From: Brachyhypopomus gauderio
Taxonomy: Eukaryota; Chordata; Actinopteri; Gymnotiformes; Hypopomidae
Length of the DNA: 64,000 nucleotides
NCBI RefSeq assembly: GCF_052324685.1
Contig: NW_027506988.1
Coordinates: 91,001-155,000, forward strand
Direction of reading: 5' to 3'
Every line of letters begins with the position of its first letter. Position 1 is the stretch's first letter. The translations under genes and the position numbers were made by a program. The notes beneath the pieces are model-generated. The model saw nothing but the letters and a program-made list of their open reading frames with translations, did not search any database and was not told where the DNA came from. Shown one piece after another: positions 15,320 to 58,072 of this stretch.

Positions 15320-17852
15320 AAATAATGCACTTGCATTTTATTTGTATTTACTTTCATGGGTTATATATTTACACTTTCCAAGTATGTACATATGGTCTAA
15401 ATGTCTAGTGACATTACCATAATAGTTTCAGACTGTCTTGCTAGGTTACATATCTGAGGGTGTGTTGGTTTACATGTTTCACTGTTAATATGTGTCTCCC
15501 TCTCTGAGGATATGTGCTTTTCCCCTGTGAAGGTGTGCATGTTACCACTGAGAGATAAATCACTCGGTTTCTGCTGCTTACATAGTTTCAGTGTTCCCTG
15601 TACTTACAGTCAGCAGATCTAAGTTCAACGTAACAAAGTTAGGTATTGGGAATACACCAAAATATGACCTGTAACCTGCACAGGAGATGTGATGCGACAT
15701 GTGGCACAGAAAACGTGTTTACACAGAGTACACCACTGTGGTGTCGAAGACCCTGGTCCTGAACTGCTCTACAAGAGCCATGCATCTATTGGAGGTGTTA
15801 CACAGCTGTTCGAAGTAAAACATTTTGTCATATGAACAAACCTTTTCCTGTGCAGAAAGGGAGAAGAGAAGAGAGACAGTTATCTCTCTCTCTCATCACT
15901 CGCTGAGCTTTGAGCTCTCTGTCTCTGCACTCAAACAAAAGAACCACAGAGAGACCACAGACATGGCCACAGGTTTCTCGTCACAGGCACGCTTGCTCGG
16001 AGAGCACTGCTGTCACGCCTCTGTTCCAGCCGGCACAGGCAGGCACGTCTGCTGTGTGAACTCCCTTACTGGGTAAAATGTGCGTACTAGAACCCAGTCA
16101 CTATCTTAGTGAATGCACCATTAGAAAGGAGGTGATGTACTGACATGCTGAACTGTGCATTTAGTACATAAGGAGATGTGATTAGTCTGTGTGATTAGTC
16201 CTGAGGTTTTCAACACCTTGGGGTTAGTGTCAGGTTCTCAGTGGTTACATTTTATTATGTGAACATTGTGGTAAATTATGCAATGTGCTCTGGAACAATT
16301 AAAGATACGTATGATCAGTATAATTGACAGTTATAGCTTAGGTGCTTAGCTCAGATAACATAATATGGAAATATTATACATGTACTATGTACATATTTGA
16401 TAGTAACGTTTGACTGCTTGGGTTTATACAGGAGAATCATCTGTTTTCTTCTTCAGAATGAATGAAGGGTGAATGGAGAAATTTCAATCTTCATTAACAC
16501 TGGCAGCAAATTCTGTAAAGAGAACATAACCAAAGTTGTAGAATGAGATACAGTTCAAATGAGCAAACATTGAAAATGACGTGGTCATGGGTACATAACA
16601 TGTACATGGGTACATAACACTTATGTACATACTACAGTTATACAAAGTGCCAATGTGCAGTTATAAAAAATTATTTTCATCAAAGCTTGTAATGGAATTT
16701 TAGACTGCAGAAAAACATATTGGACTAGGAGTAATGATGATAAATTAAATCATACATAATTTTACATTTTTGTTAAAATTCTGACAGGAACAAAAGTGCA
16801 CTTTGAATTTTTAATTTGAGAAAATAAAAGAAAAGAGGGTTTAACAATTCAATTATTTTAATTAAAACAATTCTAATTACATACAGTATTTTAATAATTA
16901 CTGTACAGTTTTTATGAAGTGAAATTAAAACATTTCTATTAAGTGAATTTAAAACATTAAAACCGGTCAGGAGGTAAAAGTTTCTACATAGTTTAAATGC
17001 AGCCATTTTACAAAAGAAATATGCTCCATTTGATTCTGAAAAACCATGAATGCAACCTGAATGTTCACTTCACTTTACTTAGCCAGTAGGAAACTTTAAT
17101 GACTTTGTACAGAAACAACCTACACAGTCTGTGCTGATATAGACCTATTATAAAATGTATTTCTTATTTGACATTGTTTATGAGTCCAAAATTTACAGAA
17201 TAACATATCATCAATAACATATCAGAATAACATCATCAATACATGAAAAGCAGCAAGATTGTTTTACAGAATCAAGTAAAAGTTTTATCAATATGTAAAA
17301 TTCACTCTAATTATGCTTTATGCATTATTGAAGACCCAAATATTTTAAACACTACTGAAGTCTTTGAAGTATTAAAAGTCTAGGCATTTTGGGCATACTG
17401 TGAACCTTCCACACGTGACACTGCCTTTCACAAGTGTGTATGTGTGAGAGACAAAACACAACCTCTACACACTGCCATACGTCTACGTCAGCTTATAATG
17501 GAGCTTATATTACTACTCACACTGACTGGGTGTGCAGCCTCCTCTAGGAAGTCTTCAGTGTGTCTCCTGGTCCAATGTGCACTGTGATGGGTGAAGTGGA
17601 TGAGTGTTACTTTTCACTTTGTTTGTTTGTTGTTAAGTTAAATTTCAGCTGGATTAGCATCATAACCGTAACCGTGCTAACGGTGTAATGACAGTAAGAG
17701 GAGGTTCAGCTCGGGTTGTCTGGCGGGCAGCCGGCGTGTAGGATGCTGTTACTCACCCAGGTGTTACTCACCCAGGTGTCTTCTGTTGTGGTGTACAGGG
17801 GGATGAAGAGGAGTCATGCACAAGGAGTGCCCAGGTAGTCCCCAACTCTCCA

Positions 17853-17886
<34 letters not shown>

Positions 17887-17934
17887 GCACTGGTATAGGA
17901 GGAGGGCATGGAGAGAATGCACTCCAGTGGTTGT

Positions 17935-17999
<65 letters not shown>

Positions 18000-18680
18000 T
18001 GTGTAGTTGTTGAGGAGGGCGTAGTAAATGAAAAATATTTATATTATGCACTATAACTATAACTATGCACTATATATTCATTAATTGCCCTTTGGGATAA
18101 TTAAAGTATAATTAAAATAATAATAATTTTAAAGAACTTTTAAAAAAGTCAGTGGTAGGGCCCCAGAGTTCTGCAGTAAACCACTGCACACGGCCTACAT
18201 GTAGGAACCCTTCGTTTTTCAGTTCTGTTTCTTTCGTGAGTCACTCAGGGATCCCCAGGTAAGACATTAGCACAGAGTGAAAAGTACCCAAAGACAAGCG
18301 GTGACTCACAATTCTATAGGGGGTCATGGAAACTGAGGGTGGACCACCAGTCATAACCTATTTCTCCATCTGACACCCACCCATCACACAAGAGAAACAA
18401 CAGAATCTCCCTGCTGATAAAAACACAACATTTAACGGGCTTAACGGGTCTTAGCAAGCCTATTAATCTCAACAGGAAGATCATATTCAACCTCCAAGAA
18501 AGTAAGAAATGATCAATGAAAGGTTTTGCTTCGGGGGGATGAATTCTTAATGAGTTTACTGATACATAAAATCAGAACAGAAAATGCATGATGCAGTATT
18601 TGTGTAACAGTATACTTTGTTAAGATTGCCATGTCACAATTATTCAACCTTTATAATGTTGCTTTTAAAGCGATCTGACA
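15320..18680. other. cd8b-cd8a intergenic region, left part
   Basis: AT-rich sequence without a supportable gene. It holds a (TC)n run at 17857-17884 and a (GT)n run at 17936-18000. At 18075-18120 the sequence GCCCTTTGGGATAATTAAAG followed by AT-rich repeats resembles the 3' tail of a fish retroelement. The short ORFs at 15825-16076 and 16773-17006 show no family signature. Confidence 0.5.
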
Positions 18681-18689
18681 GTGTTCATG

Positions 18690-19279
18690 GACTAAATTGG
18701 AGTTGAAAGATAATTAAGACTTTGGGAACTCTATAATTATCCTTCATTTGCTTCAGCTGTGATGCTTATGAAACTCCATCCATGAAGGATTCATAGAGTT
18801 GCAATCATGGGAAAGATAAAGGAGCTTCCACAAAAGCTGAGAGGAGAGTTTCATCACACCTAAAGCGTCTTGGGTTTAACAATATTTCCAAAAATGTTGA
18901 CATCCCAGGTGACATCACTGGGAGCATTACAAAGAAGTTTAAAACTTATGGAACATCTGCACATCTGCCTGGCCATGGAGGAAAGTCCAACATTTCACCA
19001 AGAGCCCCTAACTTAGTCAGGACGACTAGGAATTGGTGATGTGGTGCTGTTTTTCTGCAACAGAAAAAGACCCTGGAATATCTTCTCGTGATCTTCTCAA
19101 TCACCAGATGTAAACCCAACCTGTGGTGGGGTTTAAAGAAGGCAGCAGCAGTCCAGAGGTCATCTTCCCTCACTCAACTAGAGGCTTCTGCACATGAAGA
19201 GACACGATTCCACCTGAGAGATGTAAGAAGCTTGTCGGTACTTACCATAAACGTTTGGTGGAAGTTATAAAAGCTAAAG

Positions 19280-19285
<6 letters not shown>
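18690..19285 (+). pseudogene. degenerate, internally deleted Tc1-like transposase relic
   Basis: A decayed Tc1/mariner-type transposase. The N-terminus starts at the ATG at 18807 (MGKIKELPQKLRGE) and is broken by a stop. It continues in a shifted frame with SITKKFKTYGTSAHLPGHGG, which fits the helix-turn-helix DNA-binding part. The sequence then passes directly to the C-terminal end of the family: NLWWGLKKA, LTQLEASAHEE and, after another shift, ERCKKLVGTYHKRL and VIKAKG. The central DDE catalytic core is absent. The copy must be inactive. A GA microsatellite follows directly. Confidence 0.7.

Positions 19286-19338
<53 letters not shown>
19283..19338. repeat. (GA)n microsatellite
   Basis: A pure GA run directly after the Tc1-like C-terminal fragment. 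A (GT)n run follows at 19438-19464. Confidence 0.95.
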
Positions 19339-19342
<4 letters not shown>

Positions 19343-20559
19343 TTTAAAAACTGTGAATATTAAGTACTTCAATTTAATATCTCATCATATCTTACCTATG
19401 TACACTGCAATAACTTACATGGAATCATATATATATGAGTGTGTGTGTGTGTGTGTGTGTGTGTAGATTCCATGTTATTATAAGTTATTATTCACTTCTT
19501 TTTTTAATATATCTTTATTACAATTTCTAAATATATATAGCCTACTCCAGACTCCAAATGATATTACCTGAAAGTGCGCTTTAGTAAGATATGTATAGAT
19601 ATTAAGAATTCAAGTGAAGCACGCACATTTCGGACAGAGGTCCTTCCTCCTCAGCTGTGTTAATTACAAGTGTATATATATATATGTCCCATTCTGTCTG
19701 TGTGTGAATTGCGTTATTTTCCCACTGACGACGTTAGCAAAATCTACTGACGCAAGACCAGATTACGACACGAAGACCGCTCGAGCGCTGAAGATTCACC
19801 TCACTTTGTTCACTTGGGAGGATTTCTGTACGCCTACGAACAAGAGCGAACGAGAAACTTTTAACAACGCGAACGAGACACTTTCCATTCTTCTACAGAA
19901 CTGCCGTGGATGTGTTATATAATCGACACTCATTTTTCACTTTTCTTTTCCTAACACAGTACTCCGTCATATAACTTGGCTTGCTACACCTCTCTGCCAG
20001 ACCGGATGAAGTCTTTTGCCTGTGTATTTGCTGTCAGGTTCCTGTTGGTCGTGCATGACACCGTGAGCCAGTCCGCCCGAGACCGAACAGGCATTACGTC
20101 ATAGGCTGTCGGTATGACGTATTCGGTGGTTTTAGGTAAATAGTGATATGTAGCGCTAAGAAGTCTATTTAGCAAGCACTGTAGCAATGCAAGTTATATA
20201 TTTGCCCCATGTATTTTTTTTCATAGCTATAGGTTTGTCAGTAGCAGCTAAAAATTGTGCTATGGGTTTAGTGACCCATAAAGCTGCTTGTGTTTGTGTT
20301 TCATTAAAATTAAATGAAACCAAACAACAAAACAATGTGTTTGTAGGTGTAATAATATCGGTGTCGCGTCTAACCTGGATCAGACGTTTCCTAGCGCGCC
20401 AGCTGCAAACCTGTTGAACCTCAAGTCTCAATGCGGGGCAGCAAAAATGTGGACTGGCCCACAGGGGGCACTGCTTGCCTAAACCTATAACTTTGGCATT
20501 GCAGCAATCTACGGATGAAGCAATTCATTATATTAAAAATGTAAATTATTATATTAAAA

Positions 20560-20563
<4 letters not shown>

Positions 20564-20597
<34 letters not shown>
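20564..20597. repeat. (TC)n microsatellite
   Basis: A short pure TC run about 90 bp before a CpG-rich block. Confidence 0.95.
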
Positions 20598-20600
<3 letters not shown>

Positions 20601-20694
20601 GACTCATATCCTGTAGTCTTCCATAAACCACATGCTGCATGGGATGGTGGCCAGCTGGATAAATGAAATGACTCGCCCGATGCAGTTCACGTGT

Positions 20695-20880
20695 AACACG
20701 CTGCGCTCTCAGGACGTTCAGGACACGCTACCCTGCGCGCGCGTAGAGCGGCTGCGGTTTCACGCGCGAACACGCTTGGGCGCGCGCTGAAGCTCCTGAT
20801 TGGTGCGCTCGTGCGAAAGCCGCTTGTAAGAGCCCATCAGGTGCACGCTCATCTTGCAAGGCGTGTGCGGAGTGAAACGA
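20695..20880. promoter_or_regulatory. CpG-rich block upstream of cd8a
   Basis: A GC- and CpG-rich stretch in otherwise AT-rich DNA, with repeated GCGCGC motifs and an inverted CCAAT box (GATTGGTGCG). It lies about 430-620 bp upstream of the cd8a start codon. It could be the cd8a promoter or a separate unmethylated element. No transcript start can be read from sequence alone. Confidence 0.4.
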
Positions 20881-21314
20881 ATAGGCCGAAAAAACAACGC
20901 CCGTTGCGTTGACCCAGTTTTATTACTCTGTTAACTAAATCATAAATGATTTGTTTATTTAAAAAAAACCATTTATTGCCACTGCTATAGCAATTTTTGC
21001 ATATAAATACTCTTTTTAAATATGACCTTAGATTTGCCAAAACACGTTTTGTTTAGAACAAGGTAAAAGTTAAAATATTATCGATATGCTAGAAAAGGCT
21101 TGCTGGCTATTTACATGTTATTGCTACATATGTATTGAATTTGGTGGTGGTGGTGGTGGGGGGGGGGGGGGTGCAACGAAGAAGAAGAGATCACATCTTC
21201 AGATCATGGGAAATGGGGTGGAGAGATGAGGGGGGGGAGTAAAATGTTTTCTTTGCAGTCTTATTCTTCCTTGATGTGAAAAACCAAAATCGTTTCTGCG
21301 TTAAGCAAGACAAA

Positions 21315-23147
21315 ATGTATTTGTTATGCATCGGTCTTTCTTCGCTTTTATTTCTGCCTCACGGTAAGCCAAACATTTAATCAGTTATATGGAGGTGTAA
21401 ATTAAAACTGTAAGAGATTAACTGATCAAACTATAATACAGTAGCGTGTAATCTGAATACAAACAATTCTCAATTTAACTTTAATCCTGTAACATTCACT
21501 GGATTTACTTTTTCATTTTTTCCATGTAAAGTCGAACAGGACAGTCTAATTGATTAGCCATTTACTTGTCTAAATATTTTCCACCATTACTTTTATGTAT
21601 AGGCTATAGGATAATAAGAATGAACACATTTTCGAGTATAGTTCATTATTATATTATAATCTGTATCCAGGTGCCTTTCCAAAGGAAGTCGAAAACGGCA
21701 AAAATGAAGTGATCACTTGTGAAACGCCGAAGGAACAAGGCACATTTTGGTTCCGAATGCCGGATGGTGCCAAGTTCAACTTCATAGCATATGTGAGTGC
21801 TACACAGAACCAGCATAATAACGACAAGTACAGCATCGACAAAAATAAAAATACTCTGACTATCAAAAACTTTAACAAAACCCGAGACAGCGGCCTGTAC
21901 AGCTGCGTGTCGGTGAACAGAAACGCGCTTCGCTTTGGGGAAGTGTCTCGACTACATGGACCACCAGGTCAGATCACATTTATTTTATTATCTTAACAGA
22001 AGTAGTTTCCAAATAGAGGTTTGTTTACCTGTATATCAACGAATAGGCTACAAAAGTTAGCGTTTTGATAGGAAGGATCAGGAGATTTCGGAGCTATGTG
22101 CGGCTCTTAAGATATTCTGTTACTGAAGTATAATTTGGTCCCTTTTTATAGATCCAACGCCAACCTTAAAACCCATCACAACTGCTGCAAAAACAACGGA
22201 GAGGACAACCACGCCTTGTAGCAACATCAATGAAGGTATTATCGTCATCATCATCATCATCATAGGTTTTATGGAACAGTTTTATATAAACAATATGTTC
22301 ATCGTTTATATTTGAATAGTAATAAGAGGAGTGGGCCAACGAACAGACTACAATGAATGGTTTAAAAATACACATTAAATATCATTCTTGTACAGAAATC
22401 TAGGGATCATTCATCTAAAACAGTAGGCCTAGTGATTTGTGTTTGACGCAAAAGCCACTTGTAGCCAAGCCGACTTGTGTTCACAGTGAAGTCGCCCAGC
22501 GACGTTTTGGGCCTGCCATGTGAGCTCCACGTCCTGGTTCCGCTGGTAGTGGGCAATGGGCTCCTTCTGCTTCTGCTGGTCATCACGATTCTGTACTGCA
22601 ATCGTAAGTTATCTTTAACTCCAAGACACTGTGTTGATGGACACCCGTAGACCGCAGGGTGTTCTTACAGTTTTACACGTGCAGTAGCAAAACCTAACCT
22701 TGGATTTTGGCTATTAGATCTAAAAGATAGGCGACATTTCTATTCATTTCTTTATATTAATTCTCTAATGACATACTAGTGCAGAATCGTTTAAAATAGC
22801 TATAGGACATCTGCTGCACTCATGTCATAAAACAGAAATACTACAAAAGTGTTGTAAAATTATTATGAAATGTACAAGAAACTGGACAGGTTTGTGAATG
22901 AGCAGGTACTACATGTATCCAGGGCAAAAAAACTGAAACAATAAATAACTGTTTCCTCTCAAGGTATCAGAACAAGACGATGCCCTCACCATTACAAAAG
23001 ACGGTACATTTTCTATTATTTCAGTGTAATTTATCATTACTTTCCTATATAATGTATTTATAAATGGATTAAGGTTATCTTTATTTTCACAGACCCCGAG
23101 ACAGACCAGCAGGCCACAATGCCCTACCTAACCAACACATATTCTAG
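21315..23147 (+). CDS. cd8a: CD8 alpha chain, 6 exons, 213 aa
   Basis: Exons: 21315-21363, 21671-21967, 22152-22235, 22487-22603, 22964-23003 and 23093-23147, with phases matching those of cd8b throughout. Signal peptide residues 1-16 (MYLLCIGLSSLLFLPH). The V-type Ig domain has Cys33, the core FWF and Cys95 in the DSGLYSC context, one sequon at Asn85, and ends FGEVSRLHG like a J segment. The hinge (116-143) is Thr-rich with one Cys. A membrane helix covers about residues 160-180. The tail reads RIRTRRCPHHYKRR and then a short polar end. The tail lacks the mammalian CxCP motif that binds Lck with zinc; instead it has a C-P-H-H motif, as known for other fish CD8 alpha. It forms alpha-alpha or alpha-beta dimers on T cells (family knowledge). 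A poly(A) hexamer lies only about 23 bp after the stop and another near 23616. Confidence 0.85.
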
Positions 23148-23615
23148 TGTCAGTGGCAACAAAGAACTAAATAAAATTACTGTATAGAAATAGATATTTT
23201 GTAAATCACACTCAGTCCTAAGTATTTTGGTCCTATATTCTTCCAAAATATTTAACAGAAATCAATTTTTCATAGCAACTGCTGAATTTTTTATTTAGTT
23301 TTTTTAATTAGTGTTTGTACAAGCCATACATTTTTTGCAATAATCATTTGTCATTATAACCATGCTACATTTGCCTCATTTTAGATCTGATAATGTGCTT
23401 GACTTGATTTTATGTTGCAATGTAAAAATGGATAGTTCTCTTTGTGTGGTCTCGGACATTTTTACCAGCATCTACTGGTAAAACTTGTTGAAACACGGTA
23501 ATTTGTTACAGCTAAAAGGATCCTTGATCCTTGACCCTTACTTCTTGATCCTGCAAATCACTCGTCAAGTTTCTCTGCTTGTGGAACTGCTGTTGCACTG
23601 TGAATAGTTGATACA

Positions 23616-23621
23616 AATAAA
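23616..23621 (+). terminator. cd8a: candidate poly(A) signal for cd8a
   Basis: AATAAA about 470 bp after the cd8a stop. A nearer hexamer at 23170-23175 is an alternative. Confidence 0.4.
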
Positions 23622-23629
23622 TTCACGCC

Positions 23630-24720
23630 TTCGAGTTCATTAAATGTGCTGAATGTTTGCCAAATGCAATTTTTTTTTCTCTTCGTTTTAATGTCACACT
23701 CTAATTGACTGAATTTGAAGATCAGTGTGATGACACCAACTCTGGACAAATGAATAGTAAATCTAAACATAGTTTTTGCCAGAAAAAACTGAGTTATTTA
23801 AAAAATTCAAAGGAAGATGAACAAATTCACTGCTTTATTCCTCATCAAAATGTAGTATTTCGTTTGATCTGTTATTTTATAACCTTTTTTTCTTAATAAT
23901 TAATCATTTAAAGCATGTACTTAATTTTCCTCTCCTTTTTATTGTGTGCTCTTTAAATGAGACACCACGCAGTCTCAAACTAACTAAAACTATCACAAAT
24001 ACAAGATTACACATTAAAGAGAACTGCAGGAAACCAACCAACCAATCAGCATCGTCCTTTGGTCTCTTGTTCCTCACAGCCTGTCATACTGAGACACAGA
24101 GATACCCCCAAACCAAACGCATCACTATAGCAGCGAGCCTCACAACTCAGCTTTGTGGTCTTCACAAGCGCAGAAATACAAATGGGTGCACACCTATGAA
24201 CAGCAGCGTGAAAAACAACCGCGGTCAAAGGTCTCCCCTGAAAAACATTCAACACCAAGCTTCTAGCACGAATACTGTAGACGAGCGCTCGTGAAAACCT
24301 GCTACTTGTACTGCCTGCACGGTGGTCTTCTCTCTGCCTGTCCGTCGCTTAGCAAAGCTCCTCTTTCTCAGAATTAACTGCTTCGGATATTTGAACAGAA
24401 CGCTCCTTTATTTCTCCGTCTCTACAGTTCAGTTCTCTTGACAATGATACAATGAGAAGGGGGGTGGGGTGTAGCCGTGGTAGTGAAGACGGCAGTGTGG
24501 AGGAAGACCCAGGTAGGCCCTGGTCCTGGGAGAGGCAGGGGTGGGGGTCATGACCTGAGGAAGAAAACCTTCACGTCAAGAACATCTCTACCATGTGTTT
24601 CTAGCATGTAGCAATACCATCATCTTCCTTTGGGCAAAGTCAAGATAAAACGGTAATCTGGGCCCAGTCTTTAGTGTTGACCACTTTCTAACAGACGATA
24701 CACAAAACAATCAGATATTT
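23630..24720. other. interval between convergent cd8a and cast
   Basis: No gene supported. The 116-codon ORF at 23944-24294 has no recognisable motif. cd8a (plus) and cast (minus) are convergent here, so their 3' ends face each other. Confidence 0.45.
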
Positions 24721-26329
24721 TGATTTCTTTTTTTATTATTATTTAACCAGAAAAAGAAATCCCTCCTCCATAACACTGTCCCTGGATTAGAACAGAAGCA
24801 TTGCACTTGGAAAGAAAGGCACATTATTATGAAGGCGATCTCACCATTACAGGAAGACTAAATCTATCTGGATTACTTTGGTAAAACAAAGCTGTGCAGC
24901 TGAGGGCAAAACACGACGCCTTGTTTGTGGAGGACGGCTCGGCCTGCAAGTGTATTCCAGATATTTAAAATACAGCTCACTGTGCATCACACGTGTCTGC
25001 CTGGCCCTGTCAATATGAGAAGCAGATAGGGTATAGTGCAGAAACGTAGCCTAGTGTTAGTTCAGATGAACATGAAACAAAAGATTTAGACTTGGTACGC
25101 CACATCCTACTTGAACTACTCAAGTGTGAACAACAGTGAAGGCTTGTGACGTGTAGCTACAGGCCGAGGTCAGGTGGTCTGACAGGCTTAAGACGTCCCA
25201 ACCACACGGCCGTGTCACTGATGCCGAGAGGAACCGTATCTGACTGTGGCGCTTGCCAGTAATGTTTTACTTATACCGCTTCATGTTTGGCACTAAAGCA
25301 CAGGAACTGGTGCATCGAGAGCCACTCTGCATGTAACGGCCACACAAACGCACTTCAGAAAACCTAGATAGACCTTCAGAAAGAATATACACAGAGAAAG
25401 CCCTTCTGCACAAGTATCCTTAAAAACGCAGTCATACAGAACTACAGCAAAGTCATCATGTTCAAAAAAACAAAACAAAAAAACACCACCATTCACTCAA
25501 AGACCTATTCCACAGCTCCACCTCTGTGTTGTAAACTATATGATGCAGTCTAAAGTTGAAGTGCTGTACACTAGTGTCTGTAGGTGTTTGCCTTTGAAAA
25601 ACAACAATGTAAAACTTGTTGTTTGTATACCGCAAGATCACAGAGATACCCTCAATAAAAAAATTAATCAAAAAACAAAAACAATGATGTGGTATATACT
25701 CTTAATCCTGCTGTCCCATCCTGAAGTGATATTGGACACTCACAGTGATGAAGGGACATTAGACCTCCGAGTCCTTCCATCACTGCCAGTGAACACTTGT
25801 CCACCAGAAACTCCATCAATAAGATCATTCTTTTTTTTTTCTTTTTTTTCTTTCAAGTTTAAAACAACAACAGGAATAATATTCTATCCTGGGAAAAACC
25901 AAGCAAGGAATTACTCAAAACAAGGTGATATTGGATCAAAAATTGAATGACATCTCAGAGTCTGTGGATTTAGGTTATTTTTTCTTCTTCTTCCCTTCCC
26001 TGATTTATTTGTTTTATAATAATTTTATTCCACAACTATCCAACATCAACATTCATCTTTGGGGAGAACAGTGTGTATTGTTGGCGTTACAAAGGCTGAA
26101 TGTGTCTGTGCAGTCCTGTATCCCCCTTTCTACCACAACAACGGACAGTTTGCATTAGCGTGGGCAGCTCCACTGTGGGTGGGTCAGTCTGGAGTTGCAG
26201 CGTTGTCTGAAACAGCCCATAATATTTGAGTCAATAACAGCGTTGATCTTTTTCTTCTTGTGTAGAATACGTTTTGATGACTGAGGTGCTGCTTTGTGCA
26301 TCCTTGGGGCCTACCAGCATGGGACAGAT
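24720..26329 (-). other. cast: probable cast 3' UTR
   Basis: Non-coding sequence downstream of the cast stop codon (26330-26332, minus strand). Minus-strand AATAAA hexamers occur near 26005, 26027 and 24732-24737, so the 3' UTR could be about 0.3 or 1.6 kb. ORFs in this stretch have no coding character. Confidence 0.4.
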
Positions 26330-56976
<30,647 letters not shown>

Positions 56977-57599
56977 GGTAAAATCAGAGAGTGAGTATGA
57001 GACGAGTATGGGTCAAACGTTCCGAGACCTGGTGCAGGGCAGAGCGTCCCGTGTCTTCTCGGATCGCCCCAGTTCCCCTCCCGAACAAGCGGCTATGCTG
57101 CCTGACTGATAATTAGGCTGATTAATTATATTGCCGATGTAGTAGAAACCTGTTTTGCGGTTTGCAATAAAAACATAATAATAATCTTCTTCTATTCTCT
57201 CGCGTTAAGCTGTCTCTCTCTCCAAACCCGCGAGAGCATCACAGTGATAAGAGATCGTAACCTGTTTTTATGGGCAGAGACGCATCCACAGTATGTTGAT
57301 TGCGAAATGAACTATTCAACAAGACAGTGGGGCATCCTGGATTAGTCTGGTCCCTACCCCACCTAGGAACGCTGACTGACCACTTATTTACCAAGACCTA
57401 AACGTGACCTAAAGCTCCTCTCTGTAAACTCATTTGGTTTAGAAACAGATCGCTTTATTTTAGTCACATTAACCCAATAGTAATGGATTCTGGTGGTCCG
57501 GATGTTAAGGAACAATGACGCAGAAACAAGAATCCTACCAGTTTGGACTTTTTCCGATGTCTCTGGTTTTTCTTTTTGGTGGGCATATCTGCGCAGTAG

Positions 57600-57800
57600 C
57601 CTCCAGAAGACAGCTTGTTTCCCCAGGTCCTGCTCTCTCTGGGGGGGTTGAGTAGCTCTTTACTCCTCCTGTTCTCTCTGGGGGGAGTTGAGTAGCTCTT
57701 TTCTCCTCCTGTTCTCTCTCTGGGGGGGTTGAGTAGCTCTTTACTCCTCCTGTTCTCTCTGTGGGGGGGTTGACTAGCTCTTTACTCCTCCTGTTCTCCG
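57600..57800. repeat. 39-41 bp minisatellite near the cast promoter
   Basis: Four tandem copies containing GTTGAGTAGCTCTTTACTCC and TGTTCTCTCT followed by a run of 6-8 G. G-run and copy length vary, so frames are not kept. It lies about 620-820 bp upstream of the cast ATG. A 101-codon minus ORF over it is a repeat artefact. Confidence 0.9.
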
Positions 57801-57839
57801 CCAGAGGCTGTTGCCAAACGCCACGATGATGACTGCGCA

Positions 57840-58035
57840 CAACCGGAGAGCTGTGCAGATGCCTACACTCAGATATGAACTCCGTACGTTTGTTTAATAC
57901 TTTGTCTGAATGACATACTGCATAATCTGTGCTTTTGCGATTGCACTATGTTGGAGAGACTGAGTTCGTTTGCTTCCACAGGACAGTATACGGGGATGAA
58001 TAAAGTTTTCTGAATCTGAATCTGAATCTGAATAC
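57840..58035 (+). mobile_element. probable retroelement 3' tail
   Basis: A segment ending GGGGATGAATAAAG and then four TCTGAA-type hexamers, the arrangement of fish LINE or SINE 3' ends (AATAAAG followed by a short tandem tail). No coding part remains. Family not determined. Confidence 0.45.
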
Positions 58036-58072
58036 TGGACTATTATTATAGACCAGAACTCAAATATATATA

